Translations under genes and position numbers: made by a program
Shown here: positions 7,587 to 14,982 of the stretch, in pieces
How positions within the stretch are numbered: position 1 is the stretch's first letter
How the letters are laid out: every line of letters starts with the position of its first letter
Virus record (IMG/VR): IMGVR_UViG_3300035670_000181
Span: 1-64,000 of that record
Reading direction: 5' to 3' (one strand)
DNA: 64,000 bases
Source: a virus
Notes under the pieces: generated by a model
Seen by the model: only the letters and a program-made list of their open reading frames with translations
What the model was told of the DNA's origin: nothing
Database searches by the model: none

Positions 7587-7812
7587 TATAAATAATCTTT
7601 CTTAGATTGTATAAAGAGATATACATGTTTTCATATCCCTTAGCATTATTTGTAAGTGTATTATAAATACGCTCTCGCTCTTTTTCTTGACCAGCTCTGA
7701 AGGCCTGTGCTACAAATTCCATATCTTCAGGGCTACTAGGTGTTGCTAGGCCAACTGAATACTCAAACTGTCCCAAGTCTCTCAATTCATAGTCTATGTC
7801 TGGAATGCTCAT
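7579..7812 (-). CDS. Small ERERI-family protein, copy 2
   Basis: A 77-residue acidic-to-neutral protein with a helix ending in EKERERIYN, then SLYNLRKIIYND, closely resembling the gene at 853-1047. First gene of a long operon, leaderless by promoter geometry, running through groES, sugar enzymes, thyX and the metallopeptidase. Function unknown. Confidence 0.7.
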   Translation of the reverse strand: MSIPDIDYELRDLGQFEYSVGLATPSSPEDMEFVAQAFRAGQEKERERIYNTLTNNAKGYENMYISLYNLRKIIYND

Positions 7813-7818
7813 TTATAC

Positions 7819-7824
7819 ATTTTA
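7819..7824 (-). promoter_or_regulatory. -10 hexamer TAAAAT, leaderless start of 7812
   Basis: TAAAAT plus 6 nt (GTATAA) precedes ATG at 7812. It appears to head the operon down to about 4164. Confidence 0.55.
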
Positions 7825-7843
7825 CACTAAAATGCAAAATATG

Positions 7844-8065
7844 TCAAGCAGCAAGTAGATTAATTTTATCTGGCTGGAATCCAGCCCAGTTGCCAGCCTC
7901 AGAGATTACAACAGGTGCTGACTGAAACCCCATCCCCAGGATCATTTGCAGTGCTTGCTCATCCTGAGTAATATCAACGGTGTCATACTTAACCCCAATT
8001 TTGTCCATATATCTTTTAGTCATGTCGCACTGGACACACGATGGCTTTGTATAAACCGTAGTCAT
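7844..8065 (-). CDS. nrdH: NrdH-type glutaredoxin
   Basis: A 73-residue redoxin with the C10-V-Q-C13 active site after MTTVYTKPS, and the APVV and GNWAGFQPDK segments typical of NrdH, the electron donor for class Ib ribonucleotide reductase. The start at 8065 is set by an AAGGAG Shine-Dalgarno sequence; an upstream in-frame ATG at 8122 lies before the promoter and is rejected. The nrdIEF genes it should serve are about 26 kb away, an unusual separation. Confidence 0.9.
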   Translation of the reverse strand: MTTVYTKPSCVQCDMTKRYMDKIGVKYDTVDITQDEQALQMILGMGFQSAPVVISEAGNWAGFQPDKINLLAA

Positions 8066-8093
8066 TTGTTGCTCCTTTTCAATTAGTGTATCT

Positions 8094-8099
8094 ATTATA
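8094..8099 (-). promoter_or_regulatory. -10 hexamer TATAAT of nrdH
   Basis: TATAAT followed by a short leader of about 20 nt containing AAGGAG before ATG 8065. An example of a leadered promoter, contrasting with the leaderless ones. Confidence 0.6.
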
Positions 8100-8124
8100 C
8101 CGATTTGTTTTGGCTTTATCAAGC

Positions 8125-9780
8125 CTAATTATTACGTTTTGGTAACAGGACAACCTTGCCCTTCTCTGGAATGTATAAAAATCTTATTCCACTTTCCGTA
8201 CAAGTCCTAATAGCATCCTCAAAACTATTTACTAAGGTATCTCCTGCTAAATTAAATGATGTATTTAGTATCATTGGAATACCTGTTTTATGATAAAAAG
8301 ATTCTATCAATCTATAGTAGTTTTCGTTATCAGACAAAGACACTGTTTGTATTCTGGAAGTACCATCATTATGCTGAAGTGCAGGTACAAGATCACGCTT
8401 ATCTAGCTTTGCCTCTACTGCGTACATCATATGAGGACTTGACACTAAGCTAGCCATATCAAACCAAGCATGTGCATGCTCTTCTAATACGCTTCCAGCA
8501 AATGGTCTAAAGTATTCTCTTTTCTTAATTGTATTAACAACATCTCTACCATTTGGATCTCTTGGATCGTATAGGATTGACCTATTACCCAATGCCCTGG
8601 GACCAGATTCCGCTTTTCCTTGATAAATGGCAACAATGTTTCTATTTGCGATTAGCTCTGCTACCATGTCTGGGGTAGCATCATACATTGATAGATCATT
8701 GCTAAAACTATCATAAGAATAGTCTGCACCCTTGCCAAGGTATAGCCTATTGATCGGAGCTATAGACTTGTCCTGTGATAGTTCACGATAAACAAATAAT
8801 GCTGCACCTATTGCGGTTCCAGAATCAGCAGAGTTTGGCTCTACGTAAAACTCAATGTCTGGGAAAGCCTTAAGATACTTATAGTTATTGACACAATTTA
8901 AGAAATACCCCCCACTCAGACATACCTTATTTAATCCTGTGGTCTCTATGGCCCTTTTAATGAGCATTAAGGATGGTTCTAGGCTGTCATGTTGGACTCT
9001 ATAGGCTAAATCCTCATTGCTGATATCTGCCTGTAGAATTTCCTGGTTAGCTATGCCATTAGTGAATGCTCTTGGATGCTCTGGGTTGTCGGTGCCATAG
9101 GCAGACAGCCCCATGACTTTTCCTGCATTATGATAGCTGTTAAAAATCTTGATACCAGTTAAGCTAAACAGCTTTCCAATACTAACATTGCTATCTAGCT
9201 TATTGATTTCATAAGAGGTTGGGACATCTAGATTACATCTAGAAAAATATGTCTTAGATTCCACATCCTGGACAAGCTTTTGATCATATTCAGATACTGT
9301 AAGCTGTCTAATAAGATTTTTATAGATTGGAGTAATTTCACTACGACTTGCAGAAAATATTGTTTCTGTTTCTCTATAGAGATATTCACTATCTATAAAA
9401 GATTGACCTGCACCGTCTACAACGAGTACTGCTGCATTTTCAAAACCAGAATTGTAGAATGCAAGTGCTGCATGAGATAGGTGATGATCCCTAAAATTGT
9501 AGGTGTTATACTTCTTATTGTTTTCAAAATGTTTATATAAGCCAGTAGAAAGCATGAGCGATGAAAAAACAGCATCAGCATCTATCTCGTGTGGAAATGC
9601 TCCAACAAATACAACATGTTCAGGGTCATACAACCTCATAGCCTCTGCAAAGCTATTTATAACTCCAGTCGTATGCTTTGTATGGGTATAGCGTTCTTCT
9701 TCAGCATAATAAATTACTTGACCATTCTCAATAACGCAAACGCTTCCATCGTGTGAAAGATTAACCCCCATCACTCTCAT
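8125..9780 (-). CDS. Carbamoyltransferase, NodU/TobZ family (1)
   Basis: A 551-residue protein with the two-domain layout of O-carbamoyltransferases. The N-terminal Kae1-like domain carries VNLSHDGSV and the metal/carbamoyl-adenylate histidines in DHHLSHAALAF, then VVDGAGQS. The C-terminal YrdC-like region has SGPRALGNRSIL and the DGTSRIQTV and NTSFN motifs. These enzymes use carbamoyl phosphate and ATP to carbamoylate a sugar or antibiotic hydroxyl. The start overlaps the PIG-L deacetylase stop, suggesting both act on the same glycan. Confidence 0.9.
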   Translation of the reverse strand: MRVMGVNLSHDGSVCVIENGQVIYYAEEERYTHTKHTTGVINSFAEAMRLYDPEHVVFVGAFPHEIDADAVFSSLMLSTGLYKHFENNKKYNTYNFRDHHLSHAALAFYNSGFENAAVLVVDGAGQSFIDSEYLYRETETIFSASRSEITPIYKNLIRQLTVSEYDQKLVQDVESKTYFSRCNLDVPTSYEINKLDSNVSIGKLFSLTGIKIFNSYHNAGKVMGLSAYGTDNPEHPRAFTNGIANQEILQADISNEDLAYRVQHDSLEPSLMLIKRAIETTGLNKVCLSGGYFLNCVNNYKYLKAFPDIEFYVEPNSADSGTAIGAALFVYRELSQDKSIAPINRLYLGKGADYSYDSFSNDLSMYDATPDMVAELIANRNIVAIYQGKAESGPRALGNRSILYDPRDPNGRDVVNTIKKREYFRPFAGSVLEEHAHAWFDMASLVSSPHMMYAVEAKLDKRDLVPALQHNDGTSRIQTVSLSDNENYYRLIESFYHKTGIPMILNTSFNLAGDTLVNSFEDAIRTCTESGIRFLYIPEKGKVVLLPKRNN

Positions 9781-10364
9781 CAGTAAAGCACCATACTATC
9801 TACGCTAAATACCTCAGCTGCCGTTGTGTTTATAAATCCACCCCTCCAGGAATCGTGGGATGCAACTTGCTCTGCCCACTCTGAAACATTTGAGTACTCC
9901 GCTATTGCATCATACTTTTGAAAAGCAAAATCGGTTATGTCAACATATAAGTTAGGATTAAAGTTTTTATATTTAAGATTGTATGGATATGAATTCATGT
10001 GCCATACATCTACTGGCTGGTTTCTTCTTATTATTGATACAATTTCGTTGCAGGCTCTATGATCTTGATGCCAGTCCTCTTCCCAGTGAGTAATTATTAA
10101 ATCTGGTTTAATTGACTTTACAATCTCATCTATGGAAGATATTGTTTGACTATTTACAGCAAATCTTGGATTTTCTAATGAATATATTAGTGGGGTATAT
10201 CCAAGCACTTTAGAAGCATTATCCAAATACTTTACATGAGGAACATTGCCAACCATAATTAGATTAGTTACTGATGCACCTTGGCTAATCATCTTTGCCA
10301 CAGTACCGCCACATGACAACTCTAGGTCATCTGGGTGTGCTGATACAACTAAAACATTCTTCAT
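9780..10364 (-). CDS. PIG-L/LmbE family N-deacetylase
   Basis: A 194-residue zinc deacetylase of the GlcNAc-PI de-N-acetylase family. The A-H-P-D-D motif is at 9-13 (zinc ligands H10 and D13, base D12), and a second H-W-E-E-D-W-H-Q-D-H segment supplies the third ligand. It removes an acetyl group from an N-acetyl sugar or related compound. First gene of a two-gene operon with the carbamoyltransferase; leaderless by promoter geometry. Confidence 0.85.
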   Translation of the reverse strand: MKNVLVVSAHPDDLELSCGGTVAKMISQGASVTNLIMVGNVPHVKYLDNASKVLGYTPLIYSLENPRFAVNSQTISSIDEIVKSIKPDLIITHWEEDWHQDHRACNEIVSIIRRNQPVDVWHMNSYPYNLKYKNFNPNLYVDITDFAFQKYDAIAEYSNVSEWAEQVASHDSWRGGFINTTAAEVFSVDSMVLY

Positions 10365-10370
10365 AGCTAT

Positions 10371-10376
10371 AGTATA
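10371..10376 (-). promoter_or_regulatory. -10 hexamer TATACT, leaderless start of 10364
   Basis: TATACT plus 6 nt (ATAGCT) precedes ATG at 10364. No Shine-Dalgarno sequence. Confidence 0.55.
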
Positions 10377-10395
10377 TCTAACCGATAGCTAAAAG

Positions 10396-10611
10396 TCAAT
10401 CCTCATCTGCCAATCTTTCATATGCCCAGCCAAGGACAGCTGCTGCAATCTGATCATCTGATAAATCCTTCTCCTGGATTAATAGCCTAAGCCTTTCAAA
10501 TATAGCAATTCTTTCTGCCTGTGCTCCAAGGAAATATAGGTCACTAGCTGATCCAGATATCTTAGTTAGCACTATCTCAGCAACTTGTCTGATTTCTTCC
10601 TTGCTTTCCAT
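10396..10611 (-). CDS. Small helical protein, possible ERERI-family relative
   Basis: A 71-residue acidic, all-helical protein. The central GAQAERIAIFERLRLLI segment resembles the ERERI helix of the genes at 853 and 7579, and its single-gene, leaderless setting is similar. The C-terminus (AAAVLGWAYERLADED) differs. Function unknown. Confidence 0.6.
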   Translation of the reverse strand: MESKEEIRQVAEIVLTKISGSASDLYFLGAQAERIAIFERLRLLIQEKDLSDDQIAAAVLGWAYERLADED

Positions 10612-10617
10612 TTATAC

Positions 10618-10623
10618 ATTATA
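10618..10623 (-). promoter_or_regulatory. -10 hexamer TATAAT, leaderless start of 10611
   Basis: TATAAT plus GTATAA precedes ATG at 10611. The 6-nt spacer is identical to that before 7812, another ERERI-type gene. Confidence 0.6.
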
Positions 10624-10630
10624 TCAGTGT

Positions 10631-10636
10631 TATAAT
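10631..10636 (+). promoter_or_regulatory. -10 hexamer TATAAT of the HNH gene at 10647
   Basis: TATAAT lies 10 nt before ATG 10647, leaving a leader of only a few nucleotides and no Shine-Dalgarno sequence. It is divergent from the promoter at 10618-10623. Confidence 0.5.
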
Positions 10637-10646
10637 TAGTTGTAAT

Positions 10647-10889
10647 ATGTCAAATACAGTTGAATTCCAAAGGTATAAGGAAAAGATGGGCTGTGCTGAC
10701 TGTAAAAAACTTTACCCACATTATGTCTTAGAATTTGATCACAGACCTGGCGTTAAAAAAATAGACGTTGTCACCAGAGTTTTAAAGAAGTATGGCCCTG
10801 AAAAAGCATGGGCAGAAGTTAAAAAATGCGATGTTGTCTGTGCAAACTGTCACAAAATTAGAACATATCAGCGTGAGCATGATGTATAA
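10647..10889 (+). CDS. HNH endonuclease-like protein, 80 aa
   Basis: A compact HNH fold. The zinc cysteines C16/C19 (CADC) and C70/C73 (CANC) flank the catalytic core LEFDHRPG and the terminal CHKIRTYQR. It could be a free-standing homing-type endonuclease or a packaging-associated HNH protein; the small size and plus orientation favour a mobile or accessory role. No intron boundaries are visible nearby. Confidence 0.8.
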   Translation: MSNTVEFQRYKEKMGCADCKKLYPHYVLEFDHRPGVKKIDVVTRVLKKYGPEKAWAEVKKCDVVCANCHKIRTYQREHDV

Positions 10890-10890
10890 T
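10885..10890 (+). promoter_or_regulatory. -10 hexamer TATAAT of the oxygenase at 10911
   Basis: TATAAT overlaps the stop of the HNH gene and would give a leader of about 14 nt with a weak GAAAG element before ATG 10911. Confidence 0.45.
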
Positions 10891-10910
10891 GGTAGTGTCG
10901 AAAGCTAACT

Positions 10911-11483
10911 ATGATAATTATTGATGACTCTTTTATTTCTGAAGACTACGTGGCTATGACTCAAGAAGCTATTCTCTCTGACACTAGACCAATTTTTTGG
11001 ACTTTGAATCAACAGACCAACGTTCCAGATGAAGAAAGTGTTTACGCTGTTCCAGATAAAAATACGCAGAGTGCCGTTCAATTTGTATCTCATGTAGACA
11101 AAAATCATCCACTTTATAATGGAATATTTGGAATATTTAATTCATTTGTGAAAAAGCATGGTATTGATTTTGCAGAAATTGTGAGAATTAAAATAAACCT
11201 AATTCAGCCTGGACCAAATCCAGATGCTAGCAAATATCATATGCCTCATGTTGACTCAGATTCTGAACACAAAGTTTTTATATATTACGTAAATGATAGT
11301 GACGGAGACACTATATTTTTTAATCAGGTTGCAGACGGACATAAGCCTGAAAAGTTTACTGTTATGAATAGAGTTTCCCCAAAGCGTGGACGTGGAGTAG
11401 TCTTTGATGGATCAATATATCATGCATCGTCTTCACCAATTGAGAATCAGTATAGATGTATAATTAATATTGATTTTGTTTAA
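10911..11483 (+). CDS. 2OG-Fe(II) oxygenase-like protein (3)
   Basis: The 190-residue product carries H113-x-D115 (MPHVDSD), a distal H171 (SIYHASS) and R182 (YRCIINIDF), spaced as in the 2OG-Fe(II) cupin fold. The NDSDGDTIFFN and GRGVVFDG strands fit. It belongs to a different branch from the P4Hc copies, with a hydrophobic strand after the arginine. It is the only oxygenase on the plus strand, without a glycosyltransferase neighbour. Substrate unknown. Confidence 0.75.
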   Translation: MIIIDDSFISEDYVAMTQEAILSDTRPIFWTLNQQTNVPDEESVYAVPDKNTQSAVQFVSHVDKNHPLYNGIFGIFNSFVKKHGIDFAEIVRIKINLIQPGPNPDASKYHMPHVDSDSEHKVFIYYVNDSDGDTIFFNQVADGHKPEKFTVMNRVSPKRGRGVVFDGSIYHASSSPIENQYRCIINIDFV

Positions 11484-11485
11484 TA

Positions 11486-12541
11486 TTAAAAGTTATTTCT
11501 AGAGATTTTAGAAATAGTTTTTCCAAACTCAGCAAACAATGCCTTGTCTGTTTCTCTTTCAACAATTCTACGTGCCCAAGAGAATCCTGCATCTCCACCC
11601 CAGGCAAGCCACATGATGTATCCGTTAGAAGGATTGGCCGTATTGCCCCAGTCTTTACCCTTCTTGTCTACTTCGTGACGTGAGAAGTACGAGTACATAC
11701 GCTTTACTGTGCTGAGCGAGAGTGTCTCTCCATTAGCCAGCTGTCTAGCTCTAGTCCATCCAACGGCAGTTCCTGCACCTGTGGCCTTGCCATCTTCCTT
11801 AAACTTAATAGCACGACGAGCAGCAGCCCTGGCACCAGCAGGAGGAGAATACCCCTCTGCCTTTTCCACATTTTCAATATCATATATAACATCATCATCA
11901 TCTTCCCAAAGATCGTCAAACTTTTCTGCTGGAACACAGTTTGGAACCATTCGTCCACCGTCTCCAGGCTTCATGCCACGCTGAACGTATCCATCCCAGC
12001 ACGGTGCTTGCTTGTCTATTGATTCATTTTTTTCACTCATTGTGTGTTCCTCCATATCAAACTCTTTTGCATCTAAGTACATCATACCAATGCTATATGC
12101 TGTTGGCTCCCAGCCAGATCCGCTATTAGTAAATATTCTAACTGACATTGCTGGATTTTCTGGTGGCATAGACTCAAGTGAGTAGGCAGACCCAGGGGTT
12201 CCAAGGGTACCACCCTCCCACATAATGTGCTCTACAACACCATGAATGACTCCTTCGCTTGTTTTTCCCATAACAAAGCTTCCCTCTGTTATTGAATTCT
12301 TCTTAAGCTTAGGGTCTTTAATTTCTGTTCCTGGCCATGCTTGTGGATTTTTAATGCCCACTCCGCCACCAGAAGTTACTACGTCTTTTGATTCGACATT
12401 TCCCTCAGACTGATTAATAGCAAAAATTTGATTGGCTGCTTCTTCTTTAGTGTTGTGACAACCCATGACAGTACCATCATCTTTTACAGCAGGGTAGCCC
12501 GAACATCCGTATGAACCCTTTTCTCCGACATGATATGGCAT
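11486..12541 (-). CDS. Phage structural or head-associated protein, multidomain
   Basis: A 351-residue protein. An N-terminal CSGYPAVKDDGTVMGCHNT module appears to be a small Cys-containing domain. The middle has a DKQAPCWDGYVQ segment. The C-terminal part (PPAGARAAARRAIKFKE through KRMYSYFSRHEVDKKGKDW to GYIMWLAWGGDAG) matches a conserved module I associate with actinophage portal or prohead-protease region proteins. The start at 12541 (MPYHVGEKG) is chosen because TATAAT lies 6 nt upstream; the longer frame from 12556 would include the promoter. Exact role uncertain. Confidence 0.6.
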   Translation of the reverse strand: MPYHVGEKGSYGCSGYPAVKDDGTVMGCHNTKEEAANQIFAINQSEGNVESKDVVTSGGGVGIKNPQAWPGTEIKDPKLKKNSITEGSFVMGKTSEGVIHGVVEHIMWEGGTLGTPGSAYSLESMPPENPAMSVRIFTNSGSGWEPTAYSIGMMYLDAKEFDMEEHTMSEKNESIDKQAPCWDGYVQRGMKPGDGGRMVPNCVPAEKFDDLWEDDDDVIYDIENVEKAEGYSPPAGARAAARRAIKFKEDGKATGAGTAVGWTRARQLANGETLSLSTVKRMYSYFSRHEVDKKGKDWGNTANPSNGYIMWLAWGGDAGFSWARRIVERETDKALFAEFGKTISKISRNNF

Positions 12542-12547
12542 AATGAT

Positions 12548-12553
12548 ATTATA
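12548..12553 (-). promoter_or_regulatory. -10 hexamer TATAAT, leaderless start of 12541
   Basis: TATAAT plus ATCATT precedes ATG 12541; it fixes the start of the downstream gene against a 5-codon longer frame. Confidence 0.65.
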
Positions 12554-12555
12554 CA

Positions 12556-13008
12556 CTATTCTGCAATATATGTGCCAGAGATATGGAAGTTATCTGCAGC
12601 ATTTAGGGTAAATGGTACATTATAAGTAAATGGGTTTTGCTTGCCATTTGAGGTAGTTGTTAGTAGCGTGAGAATGTCGCTACCAGCAAGCACATGACCT
12701 AGGATAGCATATTCATCTCCAGTAGAGGTGTCGTGGATACAACCATCAGACATTAAATAATTATACTTAGATACAAATGGGAGCCTAACGTAGTATTGTC
12801 CTTCACCAAAGTTTGTTATGTTGTCCATGTCGACATCTACATTGAAGTGAACAAGGTTATCAAATCTGGTCCAGGCACCAGAAAATAGAGGTGCTCCATT
12901 AAAGGTTGGCTGAATAGCCCCTACACCAGTTGTTCCCCCATCAATTATCCAGGTTCCGTTCTCTGTATTAGCACTAGCACCAATTGATGGATGAGTAAAC
13001 CTAGCCAT
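12556..13008 (-). CDS. Probable virion protein, beta-rich, 150 aa
   Basis: A Gly/Thr/Asn-rich, beta-strand-dominated 150-residue protein (IDGGTTGVGAIQPTFNGAPL near the N-terminus, NVPFTLNAADNFHISGTY at the end). This composition is typical of head-decoration or tail-tip proteins. Start and stop overlap by 1 nt with the upstream gene, forming a two-gene operon. Assignment to the virion is inferred from composition only. Confidence 0.5.
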   Translation of the reverse strand: MARFTHPSIGASANTENGTWIIDGGTTGVGAIQPTFNGAPLFSGAWTRFDNLVHFNVDVDMDNITNFGEGQYYVRLPFVSKYNYLMSDGCIHDTSTGDEYAILGHVLAGSDILTLLTTTSNGKQNPFTYNVPFTLNAADNFHISGTYIAE

Positions 13009-13289
13009 TATGAGCCCTTTTCTAGCTTAGTCTTTAGCACTGCAACCTTCATGCCAGATGAACTAGAAATAGCATACAACGCCTCTTGTCCTGGCAACTC
13101 AAAAGAGATAGAGTGATTGGGCAGAATTCTAAAGCCATAGTCTGTAGATGTAACACCATCAGAACCAACATAAATATATCCAGAGTCATTTACGTTTTGA
13201 ATAGTTATATCCATACCAGAATGTATGCCATCTGGAGTTAGTCTAGTTGATTGAGATGTTGATAAAGTAATTAAAGAGTGAGTGGCCAT
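13008..13289 (-). CDS. Probable small virion protein, 93 aa
   Basis: A Ser/Thr/Gly-rich beta protein of 93 aa (NDSGYIYVGSDGVTS; RILPNHSISFELPG), resembling small phage head or tail accessory proteins that begin with a trimer-like beta segment. It has a leaderless promoter and is followed by the 12556 gene. Specific role unknown. Confidence 0.5.
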   Translation of the reverse strand: MATHSLITLSTSQSTRLTPDGIHSGMDITIQNVNDSGYIYVGSDGVTSTDYGFRILPNHSISFELPGQEALYAISSSSGMKVAVLKTKLEKGS

Positions 13290-13295
13290 GGTGCT

Positions 13296-13301
13296 ATTAT
13301 A
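13296..13301 (-). promoter_or_regulatory. -10 hexamer TATAAT, leaderless start of 13289
   Basis: TATAAT plus AGCACC precedes ATG 13289, immediately downstream of the small RNA candidate at 13313-13406. Confidence 0.65.
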
Positions 13302-13312
13302 CCACGTAAATA

Positions 13313-13406
13313 ATAAACCCCCACACAGCGACCATGGCGTTGCCCAGCATAAAATGGTAACTACTCATCCTAAGATAACAAAAGTTGCCTTGCCCTGTGT
13401 GGGGAC
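13313..13406 (-). ncRNA. Candidate stand-alone structured small RNA, ~90 nt
   Basis: A perfect 10-bp inverted repeat (CCCCACACAG at 13319-13328, CTGTGTGGGG at 13395-13404) encloses about 66 nt with no ORF. An inner 6-bp helix can form between GGCAAC and GTTACC (with one G-U pair). On the minus strand a TATAAT (13413-13418) lies 6-7 nt before the 5' arm, so a transcript would begin at the foot of the stem, and the 3' arm is followed by GGTTTATTATTT, a weak U-rich end. Both ends pairing is typical of stable regulatory RNAs. It lacks the GGAA-loop core of SRP RNA. Family not recognised; a simple large terminator for hsp20 is the alternative. Confidence 0.5.
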
Positions 13407-13412
13407 TCTTTA

Positions 13413-13418
13413 ATTATA
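13413..13418 (-). promoter_or_regulatory. -10 hexamer TATAAT for the small RNA candidate
   Basis: TATAATTAAAGAG lies between the hsp20 stop and the inverted repeat. Its expected start point coincides with the first base of the stem, which argues that the RNA is independently transcribed. Confidence 0.5.
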
Positions 13419-13420
13419 CA

Positions 13421-13849
13421 CTAATTAATAGCGATCTTCTTTGGCTTCTTTTCTTCTGGAACACGCTTGTACAAATCAATGTACAGAATTCCATCAATCA
13501 TAGATGCCCTGTCTACCTCAAAATATTCTGGCAGACTGAATGATCGTGTGAACTTGCGACCAGCAATGCCCTTATAGACGTAGTTGGCTCCCTCGTCCTC
13601 TTGACGCTCACCCTTAACGGCTAGCACATCCTTCTCTACTGAGATGTCAATGCCATACTGATTGAATCCAGCAACAGCAAACTCAAGGACATAGTGTTCG
13701 TCCGAGATCTTGTTGATGTTGTATGGTGGGTAGTTGGATGTGTAGCTAGATGCGAAAGCCTTATCAATTTCCTGAGTAATGCTTCCGATGCCGAGAGAGC
13801 TAAAAAAGTTCAGATCTCTTCCTGCGTGTGGTGTACGTGTGTATACCAT
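13421..13849 (-). CDS. Small heat-shock protein (Hsp20/alpha-crystallin)
   Basis: A 142-residue alpha-crystallin-domain chaperone. It has ISDEHYVLEFAVAGF, the KDVLAVKGERQED strand pair, FTRSFSLPEYFEVDRA and the GILYIDLYKRVPE end with a terminal PKKIAIN (a variant of the I-x-I motif). This layout resembles the phage Hsp20 proteins described in cyanophages. The start at 13849 follows AAGGAG with 7-nt spacing; the ATG at 13858 overlaps that element. It may stabilise virion assembly or replication proteins. Confidence 0.9.
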   Translation of the reverse strand: MVYTRTPHAGRDLNFFSSLGIGSITQEIDKAFASSYTSNYPPYNINKISDEHYVLEFAVAGFNQYGIDISVEKDVLAVKGERQEDEGANYVYKGIAGRKFTRSFSLPEYFEVDRASMIDGILYIDLYKRVPEEKKPKKIAIN

Positions 13850-13905
13850 ATATATCATCTCCTTATATTAAGCGAGTTAATTGCCCCCAATTGGCAGGCA
13901 TATAC

Positions 13906-13911
13906 ATTATA
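13906..13911 (-). promoter_or_regulatory. -10 hexamer TATAAT of hsp20
   Basis: TATAAT with a leader of roughly 50 nt before ATG 13849 carrying AAGGAG. The leader contains CAATTGGGGGCAATTAAC with limited self-complementarity; no CIRCE element is seen. Confidence 0.5.
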
Positions 13912-13917
13912 GCATAT

Positions 13918-14544
13918 CTACCAGGTCCAGCCAAGATCAGACTGTCTTTTTATTACTGCGTCCCTAAAGTCTGCGTAGCTATTTGATAGCTTTATAAGGA
14001 AATCTCTATCTATCATGCTATACTTCAAAACAATTTCTTCGTATCTTTCATGATTTTTAGAGCTATTGGCAACTATTTTATATTTATCATTAGCATCTTG
14101 TAAGAATATTTTTTTTACAATAGCTTCTGCATTTTTATTTACAACATTAATACCTAGGCTACTAGCTAAATTCTCTATAGTTTTTTCCAGGTTGTCTGAT
14201 AGCTGCTCAAATAGTATCGGATAAATTGTGTCAACACTCTTTGATGCTGCAGCATAAAAATCTATATACTGCTTGGCGTTATTCTCAAATAGATACGGCT
14301 TTATTTCAAGACCTTGCATTATTGTTCCAAGTATAATTGCAGAAGGAATACAGTCTTTTGGATCTCTTAAAATAGTTATTACTGGAATGTCTGACCTAAG
14401 CAAAAGTTCTATTTCGTGATCATTATATCCGTCTTGATAAAATTTTTCTAGGTCATACCCAGTTAATCCCTGTGAATATCCAATAACTCTTCTTAAAAAG
14501 TGTGTGCCAGATCGTGGAAACGCCACAACGCATGGGTTTATCAT
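13918..14544 (-). CDS. Sulfotransferase-like protein
   Basis: A 208-residue protein whose N-terminal FPRSGTHFLRRV (residues 9-20) is the 5'-phosphosulfate-binding loop of PAPS-dependent sulfotransferases. VITILRDPKDC at about 70-80 matches the 3'-phosphate-binding segment. The start at 14544 is set by AGGAG 5 nt upstream. It would transfer sulfate from PAPS to a glycan, lipid or protein hydroxyl; an APS kinase domain at 18133-18891 could help supply PAPS. Acceptor unknown. Confidence 0.75.
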   Translation of the reverse strand: MINPCVVAFPRSGTHFLRRVIGYSQGLTGYDLEKFYQDGYNDHEIELLLRSDIPVITILRDPKDCIPSAIILGTIMQGLEIKPYLFENNAKQYIDFYAAASKSVDTIYPILFEQLSDNLEKTIENLASSLGINVVNKNAEAIVKKIFLQDANDKYKIVANSSKNHERYEEIVLKYSMIDRDFLIKLSNSYADFRDAVIKRQSDLGWTW

Positions 14545-14566
14545 ATATCTCCTAAAAACAAAAAAT

Positions 14567-14590
14567 GGGCTATATATAATTATACAGCCC
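14567..14590 (-). terminator. Intrinsic terminator with TATAAT in the hairpin
   Basis: On the minus strand GGGCT/AGCCC, extended by TATA/TATA across one mismatch, forms a hairpin followed by ATTTTTT. It lies directly after the stop of 14608-14982. The upper stem and loop contain TATAAT, which could serve as the -10 of the sulfotransferase gene. Confidence 0.7.
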
Positions 14591-14607
14591 ACTTAATGCT
14601 ATTTAGT

Positions 14608-14982
14608 TTACTTTTTAGTTGTTGGCTTCTTTGTAGCTGGCTTCTTTGCAGCTGGCTTCTTTACATCTGCGGAAGCTACCTTGCCTGTTCCAGCAGACCC
14701 AGACGCAGCCTTAACTGCCTCTTCCTGAATCTTAGTGGAAACAGATGTTGCAACAGCTTGTGCCACCAAACCAAATGCTGGGTCCTTCTTGTTTACCCAG
14801 CGAATTAGTGTTGGTACTGCTGCTGCCCAAAGACCATTAGCAACAGTTAGCCACTCTCCAGTACCGAAGTCTAGAGGTGATGCTAGGCCAGAATTTGCCA
14901 TGGTAGTTGTTACCAGTGCTAATGCTACACCTAGCAGGTTTCTTAGATATGAATCTAGAGCTGCCTTTAATTGATTACTCAT
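14608..14982 (-). CDS. Putative holin-like membrane protein with Lys/Pro/Ala tail
   Basis: A 124-residue protein with two hydrophobic segments (about 16-34, NLLGVALALVTTTMANSGLA; about 46-62) and a C-terminal tail of repeated A-A-K-K-P / A-T-K-K-P units, encoded by near-perfect 15-bp direct repeats at 14625-14665. Small membrane proteins like this are often annotated as actinophage holins, but function is not proven. AAGGAG precedes the ATG; the gene ends at a strong terminator. Confidence 0.6.
   Translation of the reverse strand: MSNQLKAALDSYLRNLLGVALALVTTTMANSGLASPLDFGTGEWLTVANGLWAAAVPTLIRWVNKKDPAFGLVAQAVATSVSTKIQEEAVKAASGSAGTGKVASADVKKPAAKKPATKKPTTKK

Noticed and set aside
13313-13406. 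SRP 4.5S RNA or 6S RNA
   Set aside because: The segment lacks the conserved GGAA-type apical loop of SRP RNA and the large central bubble of 6S RNA.
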